Source of the DNA: Bin87 sp965217175
GTDB lineage: Bacteria > Chloroflexota > Dehalococcoidia > Lucifugimonadales > UBA3495
Length of the DNA stretch: 64,000 nucleotides
NCBI GenBank assembly: GCA_965217175.1
Contig: OZ244251.1
Location: forward strand, 3,286,001 to 3,350,000
Direction of reading: 5' to 3'
Shown here: positions 1-7,520 of the stretch, piece after piece
Numbering within the stretch: the stretch's first letter is position 1
Layout: every line of letters begins with the position of its first letter
Notes under the pieces: model-generated
Seen by the model: only the letters and a program-made list of their open reading frames with translations
Told to the model about the DNA's origin: nothing
Database searches by the model: none
Made by a program: the position numbers and the translations under genes

Positions 1-557
1 TCAGGCACGGTTACCATCGGTCCGAAATCAAACGGTTTTTCTGTCCATCGTTGGAGGATTGAGAATAACTCCGCTTCGGTATGATCCCCAAGCATCTTCA
101 GGTCAAAGGCGATGAGGGCATTCGCTCTCGCCTTCAAGGCAGTGTTGAACCAGTTGAGCGGGGAGACGAGATCGCCAAGGCAGGATTCTGGGTGGAGACC
201 CAAGCCATCCGCCGTTACCTGGATTGCAGACAAATCGACAACTCCAAAGCGGCGAAGGGCGTCATCGAAGCACTGGATCAACGCGGGCAACCGGAGAACC
301 AGCTCGACGCCATCAAATTCTAAACCGACCTGCACCCATCCGATCCGGGATCCGTTGATCCCGGCGGTCAACTCTGCTTCGTGCATGTGCCAAGCCAGCG
401 GGCGGCCGGTCGATCTGTCCGCGCCATACCAACTCATCAATTCCGAACGCGCTCGGAACACGCTATAGAGATCCTCTTCCTCGTCGTCAATGATGCCGTC
501 AACGTTCGTGGCCGGTGAAAGGCGTCCGAAAGCTTCAAGGAAAATCGTACCAGGCAT
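1..557 (-). CDS. Hypothetical protein, C-terminus beyond the left edge
   Basis: An open frame runs leftward from an ATG at 557 to the window edge (185 codons, no stop). A strong GGAGGG ribosome site lies just upstream of the ATG, which decides the start. The N-terminus begins MPGTIFLEAFGRL and is followed by an acidic stretch (DDEEEDLY). The rest is rich in Trp, Asp and Glu, with no signal peptide or membrane segment. I do not recognise the family. The open frame, the ribosome site and sensible residue composition argue that it is real. The 3' end is missing, so it could be a fragment of a larger protein. Confidence 0.6.
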   Translation of the reverse strand, partial: MPGTIFLEAFGRLSPATNVDGIIDDEEEDLYSVFRARSELMSWYGADRSTGRPLAWHMHEAELTAGINGSRIGWVQVGLEFDGVELVLRLPALIQCFDDALRRFGVVDLSAIQVTADGLGLHPESCLGDLVSPLNWFNTALKARANALIAFDLKMLGDHTEAELFSILQRWTEKPFDFGPMVTVP

Positions 558-992
558 TGGAACCACCCTCCGTTAACAATTTATTCGGTAGCAGGATTGT
601 ATCTCAGATTGTTTGTTTCATAGGGGCGAATTATCATTCGCCTCTGGCCTCATTGGTACCGGACTGTATTCGATCAGATAACCGACTGCGATTCATCAGT
701 TTGTATATGCTCTGCCTCCTGTTGTGGCACGGCATGTGACGTTTGCAATCCAAGTATATTGGTCAGGAGGATCGAATCTGCCCACAAGGTCAACGTCGAC
801 CATGTTGCGGTATCCGGTCATGCTTGTCGAAGCGCACGCGTGTCGGACGGTGGTTCTGCAACCGCGGCCCCCTCCAGGCCTGATACGCAGCTTTTTGTGA
901 TCGATTGTTTGCCACTCACAGCTTTGTCCTGCAGAGTTGCATGTCTCAATTTCCGAGGTCGGGATAGTTGAATAACTCGCCTTGGCCTTGGG
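558..992. other. Intergenic stretch without a supported gene
   Basis: Only short overlapping frames on both strands are present, with no recognisable protein motif or ribosome site. It lies between a hypothetical gene and an IS5 remnant and is probably decayed DNA. Confidence 0.4.
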
Positions 993-1193
993 GTTCATGC
1001 CGGTGGTGCCACCCCTGAGCACCCGTGTACACCCATGGGCGTATATCGGAAGATGTACCAGAGGCGGAATGAGATCGAGCGGTTATTCCGTCGGTTGAAG
1101 GGATTTCGCCGCGTCTTCTCCCGCTTTGAGAAGCTCGACGTGCTCTTCCTCGGGTTCATCTCATTTGCACTCATTCTCGATGCACTACGCTAG
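993..1193 (+). pseudogene. IS5-family transposase C-terminal remnant
   Basis: The frame from 1035 to the TAG at 1193 encodes YQRRNEIERLFRRLKGFRR and ends in FISFALILDALR. This is the hallmark C-terminal DDE (Glu) region of IS5-family transposases. In a neighbouring frame just upstream the sequence reads VVPPLSTRVHPWAY, matching the VVPPxxNRxxPWxYD block that normally precedes it, so at least one frameshift lies near 1045. The rest of the transposase is absent. It is a dead end-fragment, and no terminal repeats could be placed. Confidence 0.75.
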
Positions 1194-1301
1194 TGTGAAC
1201 AGGCCCTAGTCGGCGTCCCGCAGCCGGGCCAGTGCCTTCACTTCCTCCAGCAGCCGCACCACCTGCCCCAGCCGACGGCACACAGATCGTTTACCTTCCA
1301 A

Positions 1302-2129
1302 TCAAGCGGCGAAAGTAAAGTTGAACTTGACGCCCAACGTGTCCCGATCGCGAGGCGGCAGCTGCGCAAACTCGGCCTCGATCGGTCGAAGCCAGAACGT
1401 CTTTTCCCCGTTCCAGAATTCCATCATAGACTCGCCATGCTCCGTGCGGTATCTGACCTGCTCGGTCGTTAACCAGCCCCCGAAGCTCAGGTGGACTCCG
1501 TCCCATTCCTCGGCTACGGCCCGCCAATCGGGAACCAATATATGCTGATCCCACCGGTCCTGCACGTTCCATCTAGCGGGGTCACGCAGGCACAGATCGT
1601 GCCATCCTTCGGGCCCCTCAATTTCAAACACCCGCACCCGCCGGTCTATGTCGAGACGCCAGCAGGCCATCGGGTATCTGGGCGTAATGCCAAATAGGTG
1701 ATCCAAGTCAATGATCTCGGAGCTAATACCCTGTCGGAGGGTGGAGGTGGTGTTCGCGTCGGGAGTCTGGTCCCCTTTTTGCGCCGGCGACAATCCCCAC
1801 GAACCCGGATCGGGGGGGCCGCCACTACGGGAAACCCATACCTGGTTATCCAAGTCAATCGGGTCGAACCACCACGAAACCCCATCAAGCCACGGAATGG
1901 GATTGGCTCCTATGCCGAGCGCGGCCGCAGTCTTCGCGGCAGCCTCTATCGTCGATGCCCGTTCGGTGTTCCATCGCTCAATGAGGTTCGCACCCTCGGT
2001 CGCGAGGTGAAAGCACACGCGCGGATCGCGGATGTCGTGCCGACCGAGATCCGTCTGGGTTGCGACCACTATGAAGAGAACGCCAATCGGAGCGGTGAGT
2101 AAGCGGGTCAATCTATCCTGAACGTCCAT
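1302..2129 (-). CDS. Hypothetical protein, 275 aa
   Basis: A long intact frame starts with MDVQDRLTRLLTAPIGVLF, giving a short hydrophobic segment at about residues 10-24 that could be a signal anchor. The rest is soluble and rich in Trp, Asp and Arg, with a WWFDPIDLDNQVWV stretch near residue 85 and a basic/aromatic C-terminal half. No catalytic motif or known family is recognised. It is flanked by transposon debris on both sides, so it may be a survivor of an older gene cluster. The residue composition supports real coding; the function is unknown. Confidence 0.55.
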   Translation of the reverse strand: MDVQDRLTRLLTAPIGVLFIVVATQTDLGRHDIRDPRVCFHLATEGANLIERWNTERASTIEAAAKTAAALGIGANPIPWLDGVSWWFDPIDLDNQVWVSRSGGPPDPGSWGLSPAQKGDQTPDANTTSTLRQGISSEIIDLDHLFGITPRYPMACWRLDIDRRVRVFEIEGPEGWHDLCLRDPARWNVQDRWDQHILVPDWRAVAEEWDGVHLSFGGWLTTEQVRYRTEHGESMMEFWNGEKTFWLRPIEAEFAQLPPRDRDTLGVKFNFTFAA

Positions 2130-2183
2130 TGCCGGTAGTCCTTTTATTGGATCAGGTGCGGGCGCTAATCCACAACGTCGGCG

Positions 2184-2555
2184 CTAATGAGTATGACCCG
2201 ACGCGTTGTGGGCGCTGCAACTGACGTTGGCCTTCTTCGTATCGTTGTTGGTGTACGTACCCTCTGAGGTATAGAGACAAGCCTTCGCCGTATGCCGATA
2301 ACGGTCGTCGCTACCCTCCTCACAGTGCCACGCGAGAAATGCCTCCATCATTGGATTCGAAGCAACCCGATTGGGATGACAATTCGGATCGCCGTATCCC
2401 TCCGGGCAACTGCCAATCTTACCCGACAGGTATTCCCACGAGAAAGGGCCATCCTTGCGATCCAGAAATTGGACGATTTGCTCCTCGGGTGTCCTCGTGG
2501 TCGGTCGGGCGGCAGGCGCACGACGGGCGTGGGGATCATCCAGTCGCGGCCCTCG
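2184..2555 (-). pseudogene. C-terminal fragment of an unknown Cys-containing protein
   Basis: The frame ending at 2184 encodes PEEQIVQFLDRKDGPFSWEY, then a cysteine-bearing tail (GSCPEGYGDPNCHP, LAWHCEEG). Its apparent N-terminus is actually IS1380 transposase sequence (TLVASALAGGD). The protein is therefore a chimera: an insertion replaced the original 5' end. The family is not recognised; the spaced cysteines would suit an exported or metal-binding domain, but that is speculation. Confidence 0.4.
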
Positions 2556-2945
2556 CGCAGCCGAGAGCGCGGGCCGTCCTGCCGGTGCGCAACACGTCGG
2601 CGTCGTCGATGAGTCGCCGCCAGCCAGCGCTGACGCCACCAGGGTCACAATCTTGTCGCCCGTGTTCGCCCGACCTGGCGGATCTCCGAGGTCAACATGG
2701 TTGTCGACGAGTTCACGCAGACCCAGGTGCTGGGCGAGCGTGACCGGAAGGAGCAGCCCAGCATTGTTGACCAGGCGGCGGTCGTCAAAGGCGATGCGGA
2801 TGCGGTCGGGGTGGTAGCATCTATGGAGTGGTCCCGGTCTGGGGGCGGGTTAGTGTTTCCGAAGCCACTATCCCCGAAGCACAGGAGAACTTTACTTACC
2901 CCTTCGCACGCCGCTACACTCAACTCTCGGTGGATTGGGGCTTAT
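2556..2945 (-). pseudogene. Truncated IS1380-family element (5' end and transposase N-terminus)
   Basis: On the minus strand a shifted frame reads PDRIRIAFDDRRLVNNAGLL followed by LPVTLAQHLGLRELVDNHVD and TLVASALAGGD. This closely parallels residues 5-80 of the intact IS1380-type transposase at 4736-6085. Frameshifts near the ATG (2820) and near 2607 break it. Upstream of the ATG the DNA keeps the same leader as the intact copy (CTGTGCTTCGGGGATA) and the same outer end (CCCCAATCCACCGA, near 2927-2944). The element is cut off after roughly 90 codons. Confidence 0.8.
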
Positions 2946-3224
2946 CAGCGGAAATGAGAATATCTGAAGCTCTTATCATCAGTTTATTCCCCTTGCGAAT
3001 ACAAGCCTGGGGCGTAACCTGCTGACGACAGGACATCTGGCCATGGACCGGCCCAATCACCCGACGAACCATCGAATAGTCCAGCGGCTCATGAGAACGA
3101 CCGGCTGCATGAGCTGGTTGACCGAACCGCTTGAAGAGGATCACTCCGGAGGTCCAGTGGTTACGGAATCGGATCCCGCCGAGGATGTTGCCCTGGCTAC
3201 TCCAAACATGATCGTGAGGTATCA

Positions 3225-3908
3225 ATGAATCCTTGGAAGGTGCTCGGCCGGGCACAAACCCCTGGCGGAGGAGCGGAGCTCATTTTGTACCAACGTGACT
3301 CTGAGTTCTCGCTCAAAGCGGATAACCAGGAACTCATGAACAGCCGGGTTTACGGGTCAGAAGAAGATATGGCAAGACTGGCCTGTCAGAACCTGGCGAA
3401 AAAACCGAGGGCCCGCGTTCTGATTGGCGGTCTGGGCATGGGGTACTCGGTGAGAACGGCGCTGGACATCCTCGGCCACGATGCCCGGGTGGTGGTCGCG
3501 GAGCTGGTGCCAGGCGTGGTTGAGTGGAACCGGGGTGTGCTTGCCGATCTGGCTGGCCGGCCTCTTGACGATGGCCGGACTGAACTCCATGAAACTGACG
3601 TTATCCAGTTGATAAAGGCCGCCGGAGGTGACTACGACGCCATCATGCTTGATATTGACAATGGAGCGGAGGCGATGGTCCGAAAGGGCAACAATTGGCT
3701 ATACAGCCTGCCGGGGCTGACCGCCACCTACGCGGCGTTGCGACACGGCGGTGTATTGGCGATGTGGTCTGCCGGTCCTCAACCGGCATTCGTCAGACGG
3801 TTGCGCCGTGCTGGTTTCGAGGTGGATGAAGTCAAGGTGCGGGCGCATGGTGCAAGCAACCGCAAGGGGGGCGCACATCATGTCGTTTGGATTGCAACGC
3901 GCGGTTGA
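3225..3908 (+). CDS. Spermidine-synthase-like class I methyltransferase-fold protein
   Basis: The 227-aa protein has the Rossmann-type fold of spermidine synthase and SAM methyltransferases. A glycine-rich nucleotide motif (VLIGGLGMGYSVRTAL) lies near residue 65, an acidic strand end (VVVAELVPGVVEWNR) near 90, and a YDAIMLDIDNG motif near 138. Proteins annotated spermidine synthase-like share this pattern. The full aminopropyltransferase gate-keeping loop is not evident, so it may be a methyltransferase of unknown substrate. The ATG at 3225 is used, and no Shine-Dalgarno sequence is obvious. It stands alone between insertion debris, yet the frame is intact, which suggests recent function. Confidence 0.8.
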   Translation: MNPWKVLGRAQTPGGGAELILYQRDSEFSLKADNQELMNSRVYGSEEDMARLACQNLAKKPRARVLIGGLGMGYSVRTALDILGHDARVVVAELVPGVVEWNRGVLADLAGRPLDDGRTELHETDVIQLIKAAGGDYDAIMLDIDNGAEAMVRKGNNWLYSLPGLTATYAALRHGGVLAMWSAGPQPAFVRRLRRAGFEVDEVKVRAHGASNRKGGAHHVVWIATRG

Positions 3909-3990
3909 TGGAGGACAACATTGAATGGCGCTGGCACGGTGGTGATATGCCGGCCAGTCAACCCCCGGCCCCCAACCCTTGAATTACAGA

Positions 3991-4394
3991 GTTGACTGCT
4001 AGCGGGAGCCTTCGACCTCTACGGTAATTATGTCTATGTTTTGCTACTTGCGATGCTGCACCGACGACGCGTAATGCTGCAGCAAACGGAACGAAAAAAC
4101 CCGCTCGTCCTGTATCTTAGGCTGTTCGCTCAGATACGCCAGCTTGTCTTCCAGGTTCGCCTCTTCCGCGGTGGCCATGAACTCCAGCTCAATCTTCCTG
4201 TCGCCGAGGTGCGCACTGATTATGAGCCTCTGTTTGCCATCGGCCGCATCGTCATCTTTCTGCGGCATCATGCTCGACAGCGTTTCCTCACCCGCCGAGC
4301 GCAACCGGGCGGTTGACGCCTCGTTCCAGCCGGACTTTGATGCAAATTCACTGAGGAAAGAGTCAATCGCGTGAAGAGCGGACTGGTCCAGGGT
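3991..4394 (-). pseudogene. C-terminal fragment of an unrecognised protein with an in-frame stop
   Basis: The minus-strand frame reads ALHAIDSFLSEFASKSGWNE, then RLIISAHLGDRKIELEFMAT, and ends HYASSVQHRK followed by a TAG at 4046-4044. Translation past that stop stays sensible (QNIDIITVEVEGSR) to a second stop near 3994. One codon appears to have mutated to amber close to the true C-terminus. The 5' side abuts an IS21-type end (4395-4470), which truncated it. The sequence vaguely resembles a regulatory tail found on some nucleobase permeases; that is a memory-based guess. Confidence 0.5.
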
Positions 4395-4470
4395 GTCCCG
4401 CGTCAACCATATTGTCGGTTTGGCGTCAATCAGTTTTGCCGGTTCACCTCCTCTGGCTATGTTAATCTAC
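4395..4470 (-). mobile_element. Terminal fragment of an IS21-family element
   Basis: On the minus strand this stretch carries GGTGAACCGGCAAAACTGA, GGTTGACGCGGGACACC and the bases between them. It nearly duplicates the istB stop-codon region and right end seen on the plus strand at 17790-17845. There the same bases encode VNRQN-stop at the end of an IstB protein. Only the outer end of the element remains here. Confidence 0.65.
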
Positions 4471-4476
4471 TTTCTA

Positions 4477-4635
4477 TGAACCGGATTGACCAACAGATCA
4501 CGCCAATCAGCGACGAAGAGGTCTATAGAGCTGGACGAATTCTGCTCTTGGGACCTGAAGCACAAAATCACGACAGAGAAGAGGCTCTGCAGATTATAAA
4601 TCAACGGAGAGTTAACCCCAATCCACCGAAAAGAT
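4477..4635 (+). pseudogene. Possible small gene cut by IS1380
   Basis: An ATG frame encodes MNRIDQQITPISDEEVYRAG, then RILLLGPEAQNHDREEALQI, and runs into the IS1380 end at 4612, which supplies the last codons and the stop. The residue composition looks like a helical cytosolic protein. The original C-terminus is lost and no family is recognised. Confidence 0.3.
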
Positions 4636-4735
4636 GAGTGGGCGATGCGCTGAGGGGATGAAAAAGTGCTCCTGTGCTTCGGGGATAATGGTTTGTGAAA
4701 CAGCAAACCGACCCGAAACAAGGAGCACTCAAAAG

Positions 4736-6085
4736 ATGCTACCACTTGAGCAGCCCGACCGCATCCAAATCGCCTTTGACGATCACCGTCTGGTGGCCAA
4801 TGCTGGGCTGCTCTTGCCGGTCACCCTGGCCCAGCGCCTGGGTCTGCCCCAACTGGTTGACCGCCACGTTGACCTGGGCCGTGCTCCTGGCCGAGCCAAC
4901 ACCGGCGACAAGATGCTGACCCTGGTGGCGTCGGCGCTGGCTGGTGGCGACTGCATTGACGACGCCGCTGTGCTGCGCGCTGGCGGGGATGGGCGGGTGC
5001 TGGGCTGCGTGGTCAAGGCGCCGTCCACCCTGGGAACCTTCCTGCGCAGCTTCCGGTGGGGTCACGTGCGCCAGCTGGATCGGGTGAGCCGGGAGTTGCT
5101 GGCACGGGCCTGGGCTGCTGGGGCTGGACCCGGCGACGGACCGTTGACCATCGACCTGGACTCCACCGTCTGCGAGACCTTTGGGCCGTGCAAGGAGGGT
5201 GCGCAACGCCACAACTACGCTGGCCAGCGGGGCTATCACCCGATCTTGGCCGTGGCCGCCGGAACCGGCGACGTGTTGATGGCACGGCTGCGCCAGGGCC
5301 GCGCCAACACCGTTCGGGGCGCCGCTCACTTCCTGCGCGAGACGGTGAGCAGGGTGCGCCACGCCGGTGCCACGGGTCAACTCACGGTGCGGGCCGACAG
5401 CGGCTTCTACGCCCACGCCATCGTCGCCGTCTGCCGCGATAAGGACGTCCGCTTCTCCATCACCATCCGCCAGCACGCCCGATTGCGGAATATCATCGAG
5501 GCCATACCCGAGGAGGACTGGACGCCCATACCCTACTGGATGGAGGGTGCCGCCGCTGTGGCGGAGGCCACCTACACCCCCTTCCAGAGCAAACCCGACG
5601 CCGCGCCGGTGCGCCTCATCGTCCGCCGGGTGCAGCCCACGCCCGACTCCCAATTGGCGCTGTTCGCCAACTACAGCTATCACGCTTTCATCACCGACCG
5701 GGAGGGCGATACCCTGGATCTCGAGGCCGACCATCGCCGCCACTCTGAGATCGAGAACGCCATCCGCGACCTGAAGTATGGCGTGGGGCTCAATCACCTC
5801 CCCTCGGGCCGCTTCCCAGTCAACGCTGCCTGGCTGGCCGTCCAGAGCCTGCCCCGTACTCGATACGGGGTCATGGCCCACAATCTGGCTCGCTGGACAA
5901 CGCGCGTCGGCCTGGGCGAGCAACTGGCAACCACCAAGACCCTCAGGCGGCGCTTCTTCGCTCTCCCCGGACGGCTCACCCGCTCGGCCCGGCGTCTCAC
6001 CCTGCATCTGCCCCAGGGCTGGCCCTGGCAGAACCAGTTCAGCAGCGCTCTGGCGAGACTGCGCGCCCTCCCACTCCCTTCCTGA
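4736..6085 (+). CDS. IS1380-family transposase (449 aa)
   Basis: A DDE transposase that would cut and join its own element. The start is the ATG giving MLPLEQPDRIQIAFDDHRLV. Catalytic-region motifs are visible: first Asp in LTIDLDSTVCETFG (about residue 141), second Asp in LTVRADSGFY (about 223), and the Glu in HSEIENAIRDLKYG (about 341). A frame extends upstream to 4634, but the ATG at 4736 follows the leader shared with the truncated copy. Eight codons at 5846-5869 (SLPRTRYG) interrupt the usual NAAWLAVQVMAHNLARW block and correspond to a palindromic DNA insert. The protein is otherwise full length and may be active. Confidence 0.9.
   Translation: MLPLEQPDRIQIAFDDHRLVANAGLLLPVTLAQRLGLPQLVDRHVDLGRAPGRANTGDKMLTLVASALAGGDCIDDAAVLRAGGDGRVLGCVVKAPSTLGTFLRSFRWGHVRQLDRVSRELLARAWAAGAGPGDGPLTIDLDSTVCETFGPCKEGAQRHNYAGQRGYHPILAVAAGTGDVLMARLRQGRANTVRGAAHFLRETVSRVRHAGATGQLTVRADSGFYAHAIVAVCRDKDVRFSITIRQHARLRNIIEAIPEEDWTPIPYWMEGAAAVAEATYTPFQSKPDAAPVRLIVRRVQPTPDSQLALFANYSYHAFITDREGDTLDLEADHRRHSEIENAIRDLKYGVGLNHLPSGRFPVNAAWLAVQSLPRTRYGVMAHNLARWTTRVGLGEQLATTKTLRRRFFALPGRLTRSARRLTLHLPQGWPWQNQFSSALARLRALPLPS
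5846..5869. repeat. 24-bp palindromic insert inside the transposase gene
   Basis: Twenty-four bases add codons SLPRTRYG in frame. Their core CCCCGTA-CTCGA-TACGGGG (5852-5870) is a palindrome with 7-bp arms. Other IS1380 transposases, from memory, run directly from AWLAVQ to VMAHNL. The same palindrome is kept in the decayed copy at 8472-8490. Confidence 0.6.
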
Positions 6086-6380
6086 CCGCGCCTGATCCGT
6101 CCGCCAGACTATCCACAGGCTTGGCTGTCCCGCGCCAGGCTGGGACCAGTGTGTCTACTGCTGCCATCTGCCCAGCTGATCTCCCCCTCCGCAACCACCT
6201 TCGGTCGTCAACAACCTCTGTCCGCGGCGCTCACTCTCCGCACCCAGCCGAATCTCTACGGATCAAGGCTCTGCAGCTTCTTTCCCGAACCTCTCATCCC
6301 TGCCTTGGCCAGCGCGACTGCATCCCTTCGGTGGATTCGGGGTTAAGCACAGCATACCGCTGAACACACTCAGGATTAAT

Positions 6381-6640
6381 TTGCGCCGGAGAGCGGGCAA
6401 GTCTGGATTTGCCCCCCAGCGTTTGAAGCGGCTGCCGTCGATCGTGTCTAAACTCCAACGGCTGCCGCGTTTGAGATTGTCAGAAATCCAAGATATCGGC
6501 GGCTGCCGCGTCGTGGTCCCGACTGCCGACGATGCGTCCAACGTGGCGTCTGACCTCATGGAAAGTCGAATACGGCACGAATTGGTCCGCTACAGAGCGA
6601 GCCAAACTGAAGGCGCTACAGGAATCCGCAATCGTCGCCA
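6381..6640 (+). pseudogene. RelA/SpoT (ppGpp synthetase domain) remnant
   Basis: The frame encodes RLKRLPSIVSKLQRLPRLRL followed by SEIQDIGGCRVVVPTADDAS and SRIRHELVR. This is the substrate-binding core of the RelA/SpoT nucleotidyltransferase domain that makes (p)ppGpp or, in some toxins, other pyrophosphorylated products. The 5' part is removed by the IS1380 end at 6346 and the 3' part by the IS5 end at 6642. No catalytic remainder is present, so the gene is dead. A decayed duplicate lies at about 9150-9440. Confidence 0.75.
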
Positions 6641-6641
6641 A

Positions 6642-7520
6642 CTAGGGCTAATCGACAATTGCTAACCCCAGATGACAGAGGCTACCAAGTGCAGGGCCGA
6701 CAGAAAATACAAGCTCTTGCGATCATACCGGGTGGCGATTCGGCGCCACTGCTTCAGTTTGTTGAAGGCTCGCTCAATCAGGTTGCGCTCCCGATACAGT
6801 TCCCGGTCGTATTCCCAAGGGTCCCTCCGGTTCGACTTGGGCGGTATGACCGCTTCCGCTCCCTGGTCCCGGATGAAGGCCAGTACCCGGTTGCTTTCAT
6901 ACCCCTTGTCAGCTATGACGGCCCCAGTCTCGATACCGGTCAGCAGAGGTATGGCTTGGGAGACATCCGCCCGCTGACCGCCGGTAAGAGAGAAACGCAC
7001 CGGGCACCCCTGGGCATCAACAAGGAGATGAATCTTGGGGCTCAGTCCGCCGCGGGAGCGGCCCAGAGCCTCACTTTGGCCCCCCCTTTGCCACAGGCTG
7101 CTTGCTGATGGGCCCGCACTATAGTGGAATCAACCATCACATACTTGTTGTCCGGGTCATCCAGCAACACTTGGAAGATCCTCTCCCAGATTCCGGACCT
7201 GGCCCAGCGGGTGAAACGTTTGTGGACGCTTTTCCAGTTGCCATACCCCGGGGGCAAGTCTTTCCACTGGGCGCCGCTGCGCAGCACCCACAGGACGCCG
7301 TTGACGAAGGTTCGGTTATCCTTGGCCGTAACGCCTACCCAGCCGGGACGCCCCGGCAGGAAACTCTCCACCCGGTGCCACTGAGCGGCGCTCAACTGGT
7401 AACTCATCACATACCTCCCTTCCGCCACACTTTGCTGCCAGAGTTTCACGGTACCTCCTGGTACTCTGTTTTTGCCCTACCACCACAACCGGGTTTCGTC
7501 CAATTGTCGATTAGCCCTAG
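6642..7520 (-). mobile_element. IS5-family insertion sequence with inverted ends and CTAG duplication
   Basis: The ends are perfect inverted repeats: GGGCTAATCGACAATT at 6646-6661 apart from its last base, and AATTGTCGATTAGCCC at 7501-7516. Each is flanked by CTAG (6642-6645 and 7517-7520). CTAG fits the YTAR target duplicated by IS5-group elements. Length is 879 bp, and the transposase is in two overlapping frames on the minus strand. Confidence 0.8.
6662..7449 (-). CDS. IS5-family transposase made by frameshifting (orfA plus orfB)
   Basis: orfA (7449-7042) starts MKLWQQSVAEGRYVMSYQLS and carries the N-terminal helical region, GAQWKDLPPGYGNWKSVHKR, and the first catalytic Asp in VMVDSTIVRAHQQAA. 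orfB continues in the -1 frame with FSLTGGQRADVSQAIPLL, the second Asp in AVIADKGYES, and the Glu in ERNLIERAFNKLKQWRR, and stops at 6662. The frames meet at a run of seven G (7080-7086, minus strand: CAAAGGGGGGGCC), a slippery site of the kind this IS group uses for programmed -1 frameshifting. The same G7 run is kept in the relative at 16215-16221. Function looks intact. Confidence 0.85.

Larger units (their letters stand above)
4612..6346 (+). mobile_element. IS1380-family insertion sequence, about 1.7 kb
   Basis: The element is bounded by imperfect inverted repeats: TTAACCCCAATCCACCGAA at 4612-4630, and the complement of TTAACCCCGAATCCACCGAA at 6327-6346. A single transposase gene lies between them, and the length suits IS1380 (about 1.7 kb). 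No clear 4-bp target duplication is visible. The element separates a small truncated frame on the left from a RelA/SpoT remnant on the right, so it probably landed in or next to host genes. A truncated relative lies at 2556-2945 and a decayed one within 7521-8960. Confidence 0.75.

Noticed and set aside
3043..3228. A 61-codon plus frame overlapping the spermidine-synthase-like start by ATGA
   Set aside because: No ribosome site or family; such an overlap can arise by chance.
2920..3255. A minus frame of 111 codons overlapping the start of the spermidine-synthase-like gene
   Set aside because: No recognisable domain, no ribosome site, and it runs against an intact gene.
4739..6007. A 422-codon minus frame across the IS1380 transposase
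   Set aside because: The plus-strand frame has clear DDE motifs and family similarity; the minus frame has none.
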